In this document: positions 39,303 to 46,985 of the stretch, in pieces | Layout of the letters: every line of letters begins with the position of its first letter | Position numbering within the stretch: position 1 is the first letter of the stretch | Origin: Nocardioides soli | GTDB lineage: Bacteria; Actinomycetota; Actinomycetes; Propionibacteriales; Nocardioidaceae | Direction: 5' to 3' | DNA length: 64,000 nucleotides | Assembly (NCBI RefSeq): GCF_014191495.1 | Contig: NZ_JACHWR010000001.1 | Location: 372,001 to 436,000 of the forward strand | Program-made: the position numbers and the translations under genes | Notes under the pieces: model-generated | What the model was told of the DNA's origin: nothing | What the model saw: the letters and a program-made list of their open reading frames with translations, nothing else | Databases searched by the model: none

Positions 39303-42034
39303 GCGGGCGCTCCTTCCGATCGGCCCGATCGGCGCAGCACCGGCTTCACCAGCTCCTCGACGACCACGAGCGACGCGGCGAGGCCGATGCAGGTGCACCA
39401 CTGCGCGAACGTGAGTCCGGTGGTGTCGAAGATCCGCTCGAGGAAGTCGAGAGCGGTGATCGCGACGATCGCCAGCAGGGCCACGGCGTACCGCCGCAGC
39501 TGGAGCGCGCCCGGGATCGCGGCCCGGTCGACGATGGTGCCGGTCTGGTCGCGGCAGAGCAGGGCGGCGGCGAGGTGGAAGAGGGACAGGGTGGTGAGCA
39601 GCATGGTCGCGGCGAGCACGGCATCTCCGGCGTGGTCCCCGATCTGGTAGGCCACGAGTGCCCCGACCGTCATCACGGCGCCCTGCACGCACAGCCGGAT
39701 CCAGTTGCCGCGGGACAGCACGGGCGCGCCGACCGGGCGCGGCGGCCGGGACATCAGGCCGCGGGCCGGCTGGTCGAAGCCGAGCGCGATCGCGAGCGGG
39801 ATGTCGACGACCATGTTGAGCCACAGGATCTGCAGCGGGTTCAGCGGTGCGCCCGCGGCGATGCCGAAGATGCCGGCGCCGATGAAGATGGCGATGTAGG
39901 CGACCAGGGTCGACATCTGGAACCGCAGGTACTTCAGCAGGTTGTCGTAGAGGGTGCGGCCGTAGGAGACCGCACCGACGATGGTGGCGAAGTTGTCGTC
40001 GGTCAGGATCATCACCGCGGCCTCCTTGGAGACCTCGGTGCCGGTGATGCCCATCGCGACGCCGATGTCGGCGGTCTTCAGCGCCGGGGCGTCGTTGACG
40101 CCGTCGCCGGTCATCGCGACGACGTTGCCCTTCTGCTTGAGGACCCGCACCAGCCGGACCTTGTCCTCCGGCGCGACCCGCGCGATCACCCCGATGTCGT
40201 CGATCTCGGTGGTCAGCCGCTCGTCGCTCATCGCGGCGAACTCGGTGCCGGTCACCGCGCGACCCTCGATGCCGAGCTCGATCGCGATCGCGGCGGCCGT
40301 CGTCGCGTGGTCGCCGGTGATCATCCGCACCCGGATGCCGGCGTCGTGGCACTCCGCGATGGCGGCCTTCGCCTCCGACCGGGGCGGGTCGACGATGCCG
40401 ATCATCGCGAGCAGCGTCAGGTCCTGGACGAGGCCGATGAGGTCGTCACCGGGACGGACCGTCCCGGGCTCGAAGTCGCGCTGGGCGACGACCATGACCC
40501 GCTCGCCGGCGTTGGCGATCGCGTCGTTGGCCTCGAGGGCGAGGTGGCGGTTGGCGTCGGTGATCGCGATCAGGGTGCCGTCGGGGTTGCGGATGGTGGT
40601 CGCGCGGGCGACGAGCACGTCGGGCGCGCCCTTGACGTAGCAGCGCACGACCGGGCGGCCGTCGTCGGCGGTCATCTCGTGGAAGGTCGCCATGAACTTG
40701 TAGTCGGAGTCGAAGGGCACCTCGGCCACCCGGGGCAGCGCGGCCCGGGTCTCGGCGATGTCCAGCCCGCCCTTGGCCCCCAGCACGATGAGGGCGCCCT
40801 CGGTCGGATCGCCGATCAGGCTCTCGCCGTCCAGCACCGCGTCGGCGCACAGCACCATCGGCAGCAGGTAGGGGTCGAGGTCGTGTCGCTGCCCGCCGAC
40901 GTGGCTGATCTCGCCGACCGTGCTGTAGCCCTCACCGGAGACCGTGTAGCGGTTCTGGCCCGGGATGACCAGCTCACGGGCGGTCATCTTGTTCAGGGTC
41001 AGCGTGCCGGTCTTGTCGGAGCAGATCGCGGAGGTCGACCCGAGCGTCTCGACCGCGGGCAGGCGCTTCACGATCGCGTTGCGCCGGGCGATCTCGCGGG
41101 TCCCCATCGACAGCAGCGCGGTGACCACCGCCGGGAGGCCGGTCGGGATCGCGGCGACCGCGAGCGCGACGCCGGTGATGAAGAGCGTGTCGAAGGACTG
41201 CCCGCGCGCCAGGCCGAGCAGCACGACGAGCACCAACGCGACCGCGGCGATCGAGGCGATGATCTTCGAGAGCGAGTCGAGCTGCCGCTGCAGAGGCGTC
41301 TTGCTGGTCTCGGTGTGGGCGAGCATGTCGGCGATGTGGCCGATCTCGGTGCCCATGCCGGTCGCGGTGACGACCAGCTCGCCGCGACCCCGGGTCACCG
41401 AGGTGTTCATGTACGCCATGCAGATCCGGTCGCCGAGCGGCACGTCGGTGCCCAGGACCGGGTCGGCGGTCTTCCCCACCGGCAGGCTCTCGCCGGTGAG
41501 CGCCGCCTCCTCGATCTCGAGCGTCGCCGCCAGCACGACCCGGCCGTCGGCCGGCACCCGGTTGCCCGCCTCGACCAGCACGACGTCACCGGGCACCAGC
41601 TCGGCGGCGTCGACCTCGAGCGCCTGCCCGTCGCGGCGGACCCGCGCGACGGTCCGCATCATCTGGGAGAGCGCCTTCACACTCTCCTCGGCCTTCGCCT
41701 CCTGCCGCAGCCCGATGACCGCGTTGAAGACCGTCAGACCCGCGAGGACGACGGTGGTGCCGGCGTCGCCGGTGACGAGCTGGTTCACGAGCGCCGCGGC
41801 AAGCAGCACCAGCTGCATGAAGTCCTCGTACTGCCTCAGGAACGCCCGCCAGCCGGGCTCCTTCGCGGTGCCCGTGAGCTGGTTGGGTCCGTGCGACGAG
41901 AGCCGGACCCGCGCCTCGTCGGCGGAGAGGCCGCGCCCGACGTCCACGCCGAGCCCGGCCGCCACCTCGGCCGCCGGCGCCGAGACCGGGTCGGTGACGC
42001 TCGGTGCGAGAGCCAGGTCGATGTCGTTGCCCAC
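39299..42034 (-). CDS. P2-type cation-transporting ATPase (Ca2+/Mn2+-like)
   Basis: P-type ATPase of 911 residues. A TGES actuator loop (180-183), the phosphorylation motif DKTGTLTLNKM (Asp340) and the hinge motif TGDGVNDAPALK (Asp-Gly-Val-Asn-Asp) are clear. Ten TM helices are expected. Helix M4 reads AIPTGLPAVVT, so the usual metal-ligand Glu of PEGLP is Thr; M6 keeps LNMVVDIPLA. The loss may change ion choice. The GTG at 42034 is preferred because AGGGGAG lies 6 nt upstream; an in-frame ATG at 42085 is less likely. It heads a four-gene leftward operon, opposite to the DUF6325 gene at 42209. Confidence 0.92.
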   Translation of the reverse strand: MGNDIDLALAPSVTDPVSAPAAEVAAGLGVDVGRGLSADEARVRLSSHGPNQLTGTAKEPGWRAFLRQYEDFMQLVLLAAALVNQLVTGDAGTTVVLAGLTVFNAVIGLRQEAKAEESVKALSQMMRTVARVRRDGQALEVDAAELVPGDVVLVEAGNRVPADGRVVLAATLEIEEAALTGESLPVGKTADPVLGTDVPLGDRICMAYMNTSVTRGRGELVVTATGMGTEIGHIADMLAHTETSKTPLQRQLDSLSKIIASIAAVALVLVVLLGLARGQSFDTLFITGVALAVAAIPTGLPAVVTALLSMGTREIARRNAIVKRLPAVETLGSTSAICSDKTGTLTLNKMTARELVIPGQNRYTVSGEGYSTVGEISHVGGQRHDLDPYLLPMVLCADAVLDGESLIGDPTEGALIVLGAKGGLDIAETRAALPRVAEVPFDSDYKFMATFHEMTADDGRPVVRCYVKGAPDVLVARATTIRNPDGTLIAITDANRHLALEANDAIANAGERVMVVAQRDFEPGTVRPGDDLIGLVQDLTLLAMIGIVDPPRSEAKAAIAECHDAGIRVRMITGDHATTAAAIAIELGIEGRAVTGTEFAAMSDERLTTEIDDIGVIARVAPEDKVRLVRVLKQKGNVVAMTGDGVNDAPALKTADIGVAMGITGTEVSKEAAVMILTDDNFATIVGAVSYGRTLYDNLLKYLRFQMSTLVAYIAIFIGAGIFGIAAGAPLNPLQILWLNMVVDIPLAIALGFDQPARGLMSRPPRPVGAPVLSRGNWIRLCVQGAVMTVGALVAYQIGDHAGDAVLAATMLLTTLSLFHLAAALLCRDQTGTIVDRAAIPGALQLRRYAVALLAIVAITALDFLERIFDTTGLTFAQWCTCIGLAASLVVVEELVKPVLRRSGRSEGAPA

Positions 42035-42113
42035 CGTTGCTCCCCTCGTCGGTCCGCGCCGGCCGGTCCGCGCCCCGAGGGCCATCGTCGTGACCGCACG
42101 GGTGGTCCCGCCT

Positions 42114-42129
42114 CACCCCTGTCGGGGTG
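42114..42129. promoter_or_regulatory. CACCC-N6-GGGTG site b
   Basis: Palindromic motif (core CACCC-CTGTCG-GGGTG) centred 87-88 bp from both flanking starts, the P-type ATPase GTG at 42034 and the DUF6325 ATG at 42209. It lies in the 174-bp divergent region; a further half site, CACCC, is seen at 42143. Confidence 0.6.
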
Positions 42130-42208
42130 GGGTCGAACCACCCACCCCTGTGTGAGCGTGAGCGCGTACCGCTGGACCTCGACCAGCGGGTCGGCCGAGG
42201 AGGACCCG

Positions 42209-42649
42209 ATGACCCAGCTCGACGTAGGACCGATCGACTATCTCGCTGTGGAGCTCCCCGGCGCGAGGCTCCAGGGACAGGGCCTGGCGGCCCTGGTCGA
42301 CCTGACCGACCGCGGGATCATCCGGATCCTCGACCTGGTGGTCGCCACGGTCGGCGAGGACGGCAGCGTCGCCGCCGTGGAGCTCACCGATCTCGACGGC
42401 GACGGCGAGCTCGACCTCGCGGTCTTCGAGGGCGTGCGGTCGGGGCTCCTCGACGACGATGACCTCGCCGAGAGTGCCGCGCTGGTCGAGCCCGGCAACG
42501 CGATCGCACTCCTCGTCTACGAGAACACCTGGGCCGGCCCGTTCGTCGCCGCGATGCGGGAGGTCGGCGCCGAGGTGATCGCCAGCGGCCGGATCCCGGC
42601 CGAGGACGTGATCGCCGCGCTCGACGCCCTCGACGCGGCACAAGCCTGA
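42209..42649 (+). CDS. DUF6325-family protein
   Basis: Protein of 146 residues, the shorter paralogue of the 35192-35779 gene. Conserved blocks are VGPIDYLAVELPG, DRGIIRILDLVVATVGEDG and NAIALLVYENTWAGPFVAAMREVGAEVIASGRIP, with an acidic middle. A strong GAGGAGG lies 6-7 nt upstream. It is followed by a SHOCT protein at 14 bp, likely in the same transcript. Divergent from the P-type ATPase, sharing site b. Biochemical role unknown. Confidence 0.82.
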   Translation: MTQLDVGPIDYLAVELPGARLQGQGLAALVDLTDRGIIRILDLVVATVGEDGSVAAVELTDLDGDGELDLAVFEGVRSGLLDDDDLAESAALVEPGNAIALLVYENTWAGPFVAAMREVGAEVIASGRIPAEDVIAALDALDAAQA

Positions 42650-42663
42650 GGAAAGGACACGAC

Positions 42664-42978
42664 ATGGGACTGATCGGCGGCATGGCCCGCACCGCAGTCG
42701 TCGCCGGCACCGCGACCGCGGTGTCCAACCGCGTCTCCCGCCGCCAGGCGGGGCGCTGGCAGGCGCAGGCGGATGCGCAGGCCTACCAGCAACAGCAGTA
42801 CCAACAGCCCCCGCAGCCGCAGTACGCCGCGCCGCCCCCGCCGGCGCCGGCTGCACCGGCCGCGTCCGGCTCCGACGACCTGATCGAGAACCTGCAGAAG
42901 CTGGGTGCGCTGCGCGACCAGGGAGTCCTGACCGACGCGGAGTTCGAGGCGCAGAAGGCCAAGCTGCTCGCCGGCTGA
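42664..42978 (+). CDS. SHOCT-domain protein with Gln/Pro-rich linker
   Basis: Protein of 104 residues. An N-terminal amphipathic glycine-rich segment (GLIGGMARTAVVAGTATAVSNRVSRR) is followed by a Gln/Tyr/Pro/Ala linker (AYQQQQYQQPPQPQYAAPPPP). It ends in a standard SHOCT module: LIENLQKLGALRDQGVLTD and EFEAQKAKLLAG. SHOCT modules mediate oligomerisation and often end otherwise unrelated proteins. GGAAAGG lies about 8 nt before the ATG. It is co-directional with the upstream DUF6325 gene. Confidence 0.8.
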   Translation: MGLIGGMARTAVVAGTATAVSNRVSRRQAGRWQAQADAQAYQQQQYQQPPQPQYAAPPPPAPAAPAASGSDDLIENLQKLGALRDQGVLTDAEFEAQKAKLLAG

Positions 42979-43027
42979 TCGCTCCGGTCATCTCACGCCG
43001 ACCTGCGGGGCCGGGCGGGTTGGTGGT

Positions 43028-43209
43028 GGTTTCGAGGCTCCTCGCTGGCGCTCGTCGCACCTCAACCACCGTCGTCCGGGGGCGACGGTGGTTGAGGTGC
43101 GAAGGCGCGCAAACGCCTGGACCTCGAAACCACCAGCCAGCACGGAGAGTGTCGGCGTCATCGGGACCACGGTGGTTGAGGAAGGCGCGCTAGCGCCTGT
43201 CTCGAAACC
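43028..43209. repeat. cluster of three REP-like palindromes
   Basis: First 43028-43067, minus orientation (40 bp, GGTTTCGAGG...CACCTCAACC), the same kind as the 17.4 kb copies but with two swapped bases in the GCGAGGAGC/GCGACGAGC halves. Second 43090-43131, plus orientation (GGTTGAGGTGCGAAGG...CTCGAAACC), whose core is a different stem. Third 43174-43209, 36 bp (GGTTGAGGAAGGCGCGCTAGCGCCTGTCTCGAAACC in 20+16 halves), which carries the GGCGC/GCGCC stem seen at 23.9 kb. It ends 8 bp before the pseudogene start. Confidence 0.8.
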
Positions 43210-43216
43210 ACCCCGG

Positions 43217-44286
43217 GTGTCGACGACGACCGCGCAGATGCGCGACCTCGCCGACGCCGTGGCCGATGCGTCGGTGTGGTCCATGGACCCGGCCGAGGCC
43301 GGCGCCACACTGGTCGAGCTGACCCGGCTGGCCGCGCAGGTCAGCGAGCTGCAGGCCCGGGTCGCCGCGCACGCCGACACGATTCATGTGGGCCAGGACG
43401 TGGGGGCGTCGTCGACGGCGAACTGGCTGGCCCACCAGACCAAGACCACCCGGGCGGCGGCGTACGGCGCGGTCCGGCTCGGCCACGACCTCGAGGCCCA
43501 CGCGTCGACGCGAAGGCGCTCGGCCGGCTGGGTCGGCGGCTGTGGGAGGTCATCGCCCCCGAGGAAGCCGACGCCCACGAAGCCCAGATCCTGCAACGGC
43601 AGGAAGCGGCCGCGCTGCGGGCCTGCTCGCTCACGATGGTCGACGACGGCGACGGCACCACCCACGGCCGGTTCACCCTGCCGACCTACCACGCCGCCGC
43701 CCTCAAGAAGATGCTGATGGCGCTCGCCGCACCCAAGCACCTCGCGGCCACCCAGGGCCCCGGCATCGAGCGCCGGACCGGCCCCGAGGCACTCGGCCGG
43801 GCGCTGTGCGAGCTGATCGAGCGCTACCCGGTCGACCGACTCCCGGCCACCGGCGGGGTGAACGCCACGCTGCTGGTGGTCATCGACGAAGACACCCTCA
43901 CGGGCCGGCTGGAGAAGGCCGGCGTCCTGGACACCGGCGACCGCATCAGCCCTGGCATGGCGCGGCGGCTTGCCTGCGAGGCCTCGATCATCCCCGCCGT
44001 CCTCGGCGGCAACAGCGTTCCCCTGGACCTGGGTAGGCGGAGCCGCTACCACACCGAGCACCAGCGCATCGCCATGTTCCTGCGCGACCGAGGCTGCCGC
44101 GCCGAAGGCTGCGACCGCACCACCGGACTCCACGCCCACCACCAGACCAGATGGACCGACGGCGGCCACACCAACCTCACCGACAGCGCATCACTCTGCG
44201 CCTGGCACCACACCCTCATCCACGACCCCACCTACCAGACCACGTACCTCCCCACCGGGAAGATCAGGTTCCATCGCAGAACGTGA
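43217..44286 (+). pseudogene. broken DUF222 (13E12)-HNH endonuclease
   Basis: The first part reads VSTTTAQMRDLADAVADAS... to KTTRAAAYGAVRLGHDLEAH in one frame, up to about 43500. The second part reads VDAKALGRLGRRLWEVIAPEEADAHEAQIL in another frame, on to the HNH end, DRGCRAEGCDRTTGLHAHHQTRWTDGGHTNLTD with catalytic-type His-His and Asn. Intact members carry about 55-60 more residues between these parts, so a deletion with frame change has occurred at 43495-43520. The 5' start (GTG 43217 or ATG 43238) directly abuts a REP copy. A coding pseudogene; the broken product is not functional. Confidence 0.82.
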
Positions 44287-44369
44287 CGGACCATCCGCGT
44301 GGTGGCACCCGGCGGTGGGGGTTCCACCGGGATGACGAAACTCCCCGCCCCGCGAAGCCGGACCAGCCC

Positions 44370-44394
44370 GGCCGGACCGGCTTCCGGTCCGGCC
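44370..44394. terminator. hairpin between HNH pseudogene and PLDc_N-SHOCT gene
   Basis: Eleven-bp perfect inverted repeat (GGCCGGACCGG / CCGGTCCGGCC) with a 3-nt loop in the 125-bp space between two convergent genes (44286 and 44412). Bidirectional termination is the simplest role; no T-run is present. Confidence 0.55.
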
Positions 44395-44411
44395 CGGCAG
44401 AGCCGCACCGG

Positions 44412-44807
44412 TCAGGCCAGCAGCTTGGCCTTCGCCTGCTGGAACTCCTCGTCGCTGATCGCGCCGCTGGTGCGGAGCGCGGAGAGGCGCTCGATCTCGG
44501 CGGCCGCACTCGGCGCGCCGGCGACGCCCTGGACGTAGGCACGCATCTGCTCGTCCTGGCGGCGGGCGTCCCGAGCCGCGTGCTCCCCCATCTTCTTGCC
44601 GCGCGCGATCAGGTAGACGAACACGCCGAGGTAGGGCAGCACGATCACCAGGATCGTCCACCCGGCCTTGCCCCAGCCGCCCATGTCGTCGCTGCGGAAG
44701 ATGTCGGCGAAGACGCTGATCAGCAGCCAGATCCAGATGAAGAACAGGAAGAACCACAGCATGCTGAGGAAGACGTCGCCCGGGCTGTACTCCCATACGG
44801 TGACCAC
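44412..44807 (-). CDS. PLDc_N membrane protein with C-terminal SHOCT module
   Basis: Protein of 131 residues. Two TM helices occupy the N-terminal half (FLSMLWFFLFFIWIWLLISVF; TILVIVLPYLGVFVYLIARGK), joined by SDDMGGWGKAGW, the PLDc_N (phospholipase D-nuclease N-terminal) pattern. The soluble tail contains a SHOCT module (AAAEIERLSALRTSGAISDEEFQQAKAKLLA in 20+11 halves). Small proteins of this kind act as membrane stress or oligomerisation modules in Actinobacteria but have no proven role. GTG/ATG start at 44807. Site c lies 111 bp upstream. Confidence 0.8.
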   Translation of the reverse strand: MVTVWEYSPGDVFLSMLWFFLFFIWIWLLISVFADIFRSDDMGGWGKAGWTILVIVLPYLGVFVYLIARGKKMGEHAARDARRQDEQMRAYVQGVAGAPSAAAEIERLSALRTSGAISDEEFQQAKAKLLA

Positions 44808-44904
44808 GATGCACCTCCTGGCAGGGTCGCAGCGGCGACGCCGCTGAGGCGAGCCGTCACGGCGACGGTGCCCGCGTCACATGATGGGGAGCCACCGGGT
44901 GGGC

Positions 44905-44932
44905 GGGCACCACCCCGGTCGGGGTGGTGCCC
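44905..44932. promoter_or_regulatory. CACCC-N6-GGGTG site c within a longer palindrome
   Basis: Core 44911-44926 (CACCC-CGGTCG-GGGTG), nested in a 13-bp perfect inverted repeat with a 2-nt loop (GGGCACCACCCCG / CGGGGTGGTGCCC). It is centred 111 bp from the PLDc_N start (44807) and just past the stop of the DUF7144 gene (44945). A hairpin here could also serve as a 3' end of the DUF7144 transcript. Confidence 0.55.
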
Positions 44933-44944
44933 GTTCCCCCGTGA

Positions 44945-45364
44945 TCAGCGGTCGTAGCCGCGCAGCTGGACGCTCAGCGCCCAGATGACGAAGCCGTCGA
45001 AGGCGATGATCACGATCGACCACAACGGATAGTGGGGCAGGAAGGCGAAGTTGGTGAGGGCCGAGAGCCCGGCGATGATCATGCCGAGGACCCGCGCCCA
45101 CGACTTGCCCATCAGGATGCCGACGGCGACGACCGCGCCGATGACCGCGAGCACGATGTGGACCGTGCCCCAGGTCGTCATGTCCAGCTTGTAGAGGTAG
45201 TCGCTGCCGGCGGCGTACAGGTCGTCGTTCGCGACCGCCGACAGGCCCTGGAGCAGGCCCATGCCCGAGGACAGCAGGAGCAGCACCCCGCCGAACGTCG
45301 CGCCGAGGTCGGCGAACAGGCCTCGAGTCGAGTAGTCGATGTCCCGCGCCGATTCCGTCCTCAT
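44945..45364 (-). CDS. DUF7144-family four-helix membrane protein
   Basis: Protein of 139 residues. A short polar N-terminus (MRTESARDIDYSTRG) precedes four hydrophobic helices: FGGVLLLLSSGMGLLQGLSAV, TWGTVHIVLAVIGAVVAVGILMG, WARVLGMIIAGLSALTNFAFL, and SIVIIAFDGFVIWALSV. The YLYKLDMTTWG loop between the first two is typical of DUF7144. ATG at 45364 is chosen, since GAGGAGGC is 4-9 nt upstream. Function unknown. Site d is centred 69 bp upstream. Confidence 0.8.
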   Translation of the reverse strand: MRTESARDIDYSTRGLFADLGATFGGVLLLLSSGMGLLQGLSAVANDDLYAAGSDYLYKLDMTTWGTVHIVLAVIGAVVAVGILMGKSWARVLGMIIAGLSALTNFAFLPHYPLWSIVIIAFDGFVIWALSVQLRGYDR

Positions 45365-45425
45365 GCGAGTGCCTCCTCGAGTGACCGGTGGCTCGATCGT
45401 CGGGGCGGGGTGGGTGGCGCCGCAC

Positions 45426-45441
45426 CACCCCGGCCGGGGTG
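45426..45441. promoter_or_regulatory. CACCC-N6-GGGTG site d
   Basis: Core CACCC-CGGCCG-GGGTG, centred 69 bp upstream of the DUF7144 start. It lies in a 115-bp gap between the DUF7144 start and the stop of the MFS gene at 45480. Confidence 0.55.
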
Positions 45442-45479
45442 GACTTGTGGTCGCGCCCTCCTCCCGGACCCCCGGGGCC

Positions 45480-46985
45480 TCAGGTCGAGGAGCCCTCCGG
45501 AGCGCCCGCACCCGACCTGGCCGGTGTCGCCGAGGTCGGCAGCGTGTGGCTCGCCGAGGCGGCCGCCGCGGCGGCGTCGGCGAGGGTGCCGCGGGCCTCG
45601 CGGTGCCGGCCCATCACGACCGCCATCACGACGCCCGCGAGGCTGATCGCCGCCATCACCCAGGCGGTCGTGCCGAGCCCGGCGGTGAGGGCGACGGCGG
45701 AGCCGTCGCCGTCCGCGATCCGGTTCGCCGTCACCGTGCTGTAGAGGGTCGCCGCCAGCGCGGTGGCGACCGCGGCCCCGACGTACCGGGCCATGTTGGA
45801 GACGCCCGACGCCTCCCCGACCTGGTCGGCCGATACGGCGGCGGTCGCCGCGGCCGACGACGGCCCGTTCGAGAGGCCCATGCCGACGGCGGCGGCGACG
45901 AGCGGCAGGAAGAACGCGGCGTACTGCCAGGACGCGTCGGCGAAGCCGATCCACGCGAACCCGACCGCGGTCAGCAGGAAGCCGAGGCCGACGACCTGGC
46001 GACCGCCGACCTTCGCGGCGAGCCGCGGCACCAGGGGGGCCGACACCACCAGGCCAACCGTGGCCGGCAGCGTCGCGAGGCCGGCCTCGAGCGGGCTGAA
46101 GCCCAGGGTGCTCGGGTCCTGGAAGTAGAGGCTCAGCACGTACATCAGCGCGTTGATGGTGCCCGCGCCGATGAGGATCGCGACGGTGGCGCCGACCAGC
46201 ACCCGGTTGCGCAGCAGGGCGAGGTCGAGCAGCGGCTGCGCCACCCGGCGCTCGACGGCGACGAACCCGGTGCCGGCGAGGATCGCCACCAGGATGCAGC
46301 CGACCGTCGCGGCCGAGACCCAGCCCCAGTCGCTGCCCTTGCTGAGCGCGAGGATCAGCGGCCCCAGGGTGAGGGCGACCAGCACGGTGCCGACGTAGTC
46401 GACCGAGCGCGGCCGGTCCGCGGCCCGCGAGTCGGCGACGGTCGCGAAGGTCAGCACCATGCAGCCGACCGCGACGCCGGCGTCGATCCAGAAGAGCCCC
46501 TGCCACCCGGTGAGGTCGACCAGGACCCCGCCGACGAGCGGTCCGGCGGCCGCGCCGACCGCGGCCGCGGCACCCCACAGCGACACGGCGCGCACCTGCT
46601 CCTGGCCGCTGTAGGCGACGGTCAGCAGGCTCATCCCGCAGGCGAGGATGGTCGAGCCGGCGGCGCCCTGGATCATCCGCCCGGCGATCACCATCTCCCC
46701 GGAGCCGGCCAGGGCGATCAGCACGCAGGAGGCGACGAAGAGCAGCAGCCCGGCCTGGAAGACCCGCTTGCGGCCGAAGACGTCGCCGAGCGAGCCGGAG
46801 GTGATGATGACGGCCGCGCCGACGAGCGAGTAGCCGGTGACCGCCCACTGCAGGGTGTTCACCGACATCCCGGTGTCCTCGCTGATCGCGGGCAGCAGGA
46901 TGGCGACCGCGGACGTGTTCGCGTTGACGACCAGCGTGGAGATGCAGGTCGCCAGGAGCACGCCGGTGCGGCGGCCGCCCGTCAT
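45480..46985 (-). CDS. DHA2-family MFS transporter
   Basis: Fourteen-helix MFS exporter of 501 residues. VNANTSAVAILLPAISEDTG is the D-motif at helix 1, DVFGRKRVFQAGLLLFVASC the loop motif A, and GRMIQGAAGSTILACGMSLL the next helices; SDWGWVSAATVG and a C-terminal Ala/Ser-rich cytoplasmic tail follow. Its ATG overlaps the M20 gene stop (ATGA), so it is the last gene of the lipoprotein-Dcu-M20-MFS operon. The substrate is unknown; the gene context suggests a solute linked to the peptide/dicarboxylate metabolism. Confidence 0.87.
   Translation of the reverse strand: MTGGRRTGVLLATCISTLVVNANTSAVAILLPAISEDTGMSVNTLQWAVTGYSLVGAAVIITSGSLGDVFGRKRVFQAGLLLFVASCVLIALAGSGEMVIAGRMIQGAAGSTILACGMSLLTVAYSGQEQVRAVSLWGAAAAVGAAAGPLVGGVLVDLTGWQGLFWIDAGVAVGCMVLTFATVADSRAADRPRSVDYVGTVLVALTLGPLILALSKGSDWGWVSAATVGCILVAILAGTGFVAVERRVAQPLLDLALLRNRVLVGATVAILIGAGTINALMYVLSLYFQDPSTLGFSPLEAGLATLPATVGLVVSAPLVPRLAAKVGGRQVVGLGFLLTAVGFAWIGFADASWQYAAFFLPLVAAAVGMGLSNGPSSAAATAAVSADQVGEASGVSNMARYVGAAVATALAATLYSTVTANRIADGDGSAVALTAGLGTTAWVMAAISLAGVVMAVVMGRHREARGTLADAAAAAASASHTLPTSATPARSGAGAPEGSST

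Noticed and set aside
39575..42649. 1024-codon plus-strand frame across the P-type ATPase into DUF6325
   Set aside because: Antisense of the ATPase; only the 3' part from 42209 is a real gene.
43028..44286. Insertion sequence or mobile element around the HNH gene
   Set aside because: No transposase, terminal inverted repeats or target duplication; the HNH gene belongs to the non-mobile DUF222 family and the palindromes are short REP-like units.
44905..44932. Pure intrinsic terminator
   Set aside because: No T-run follows on either strand, and its core matches the operator-like motif found in four other upstream regions.
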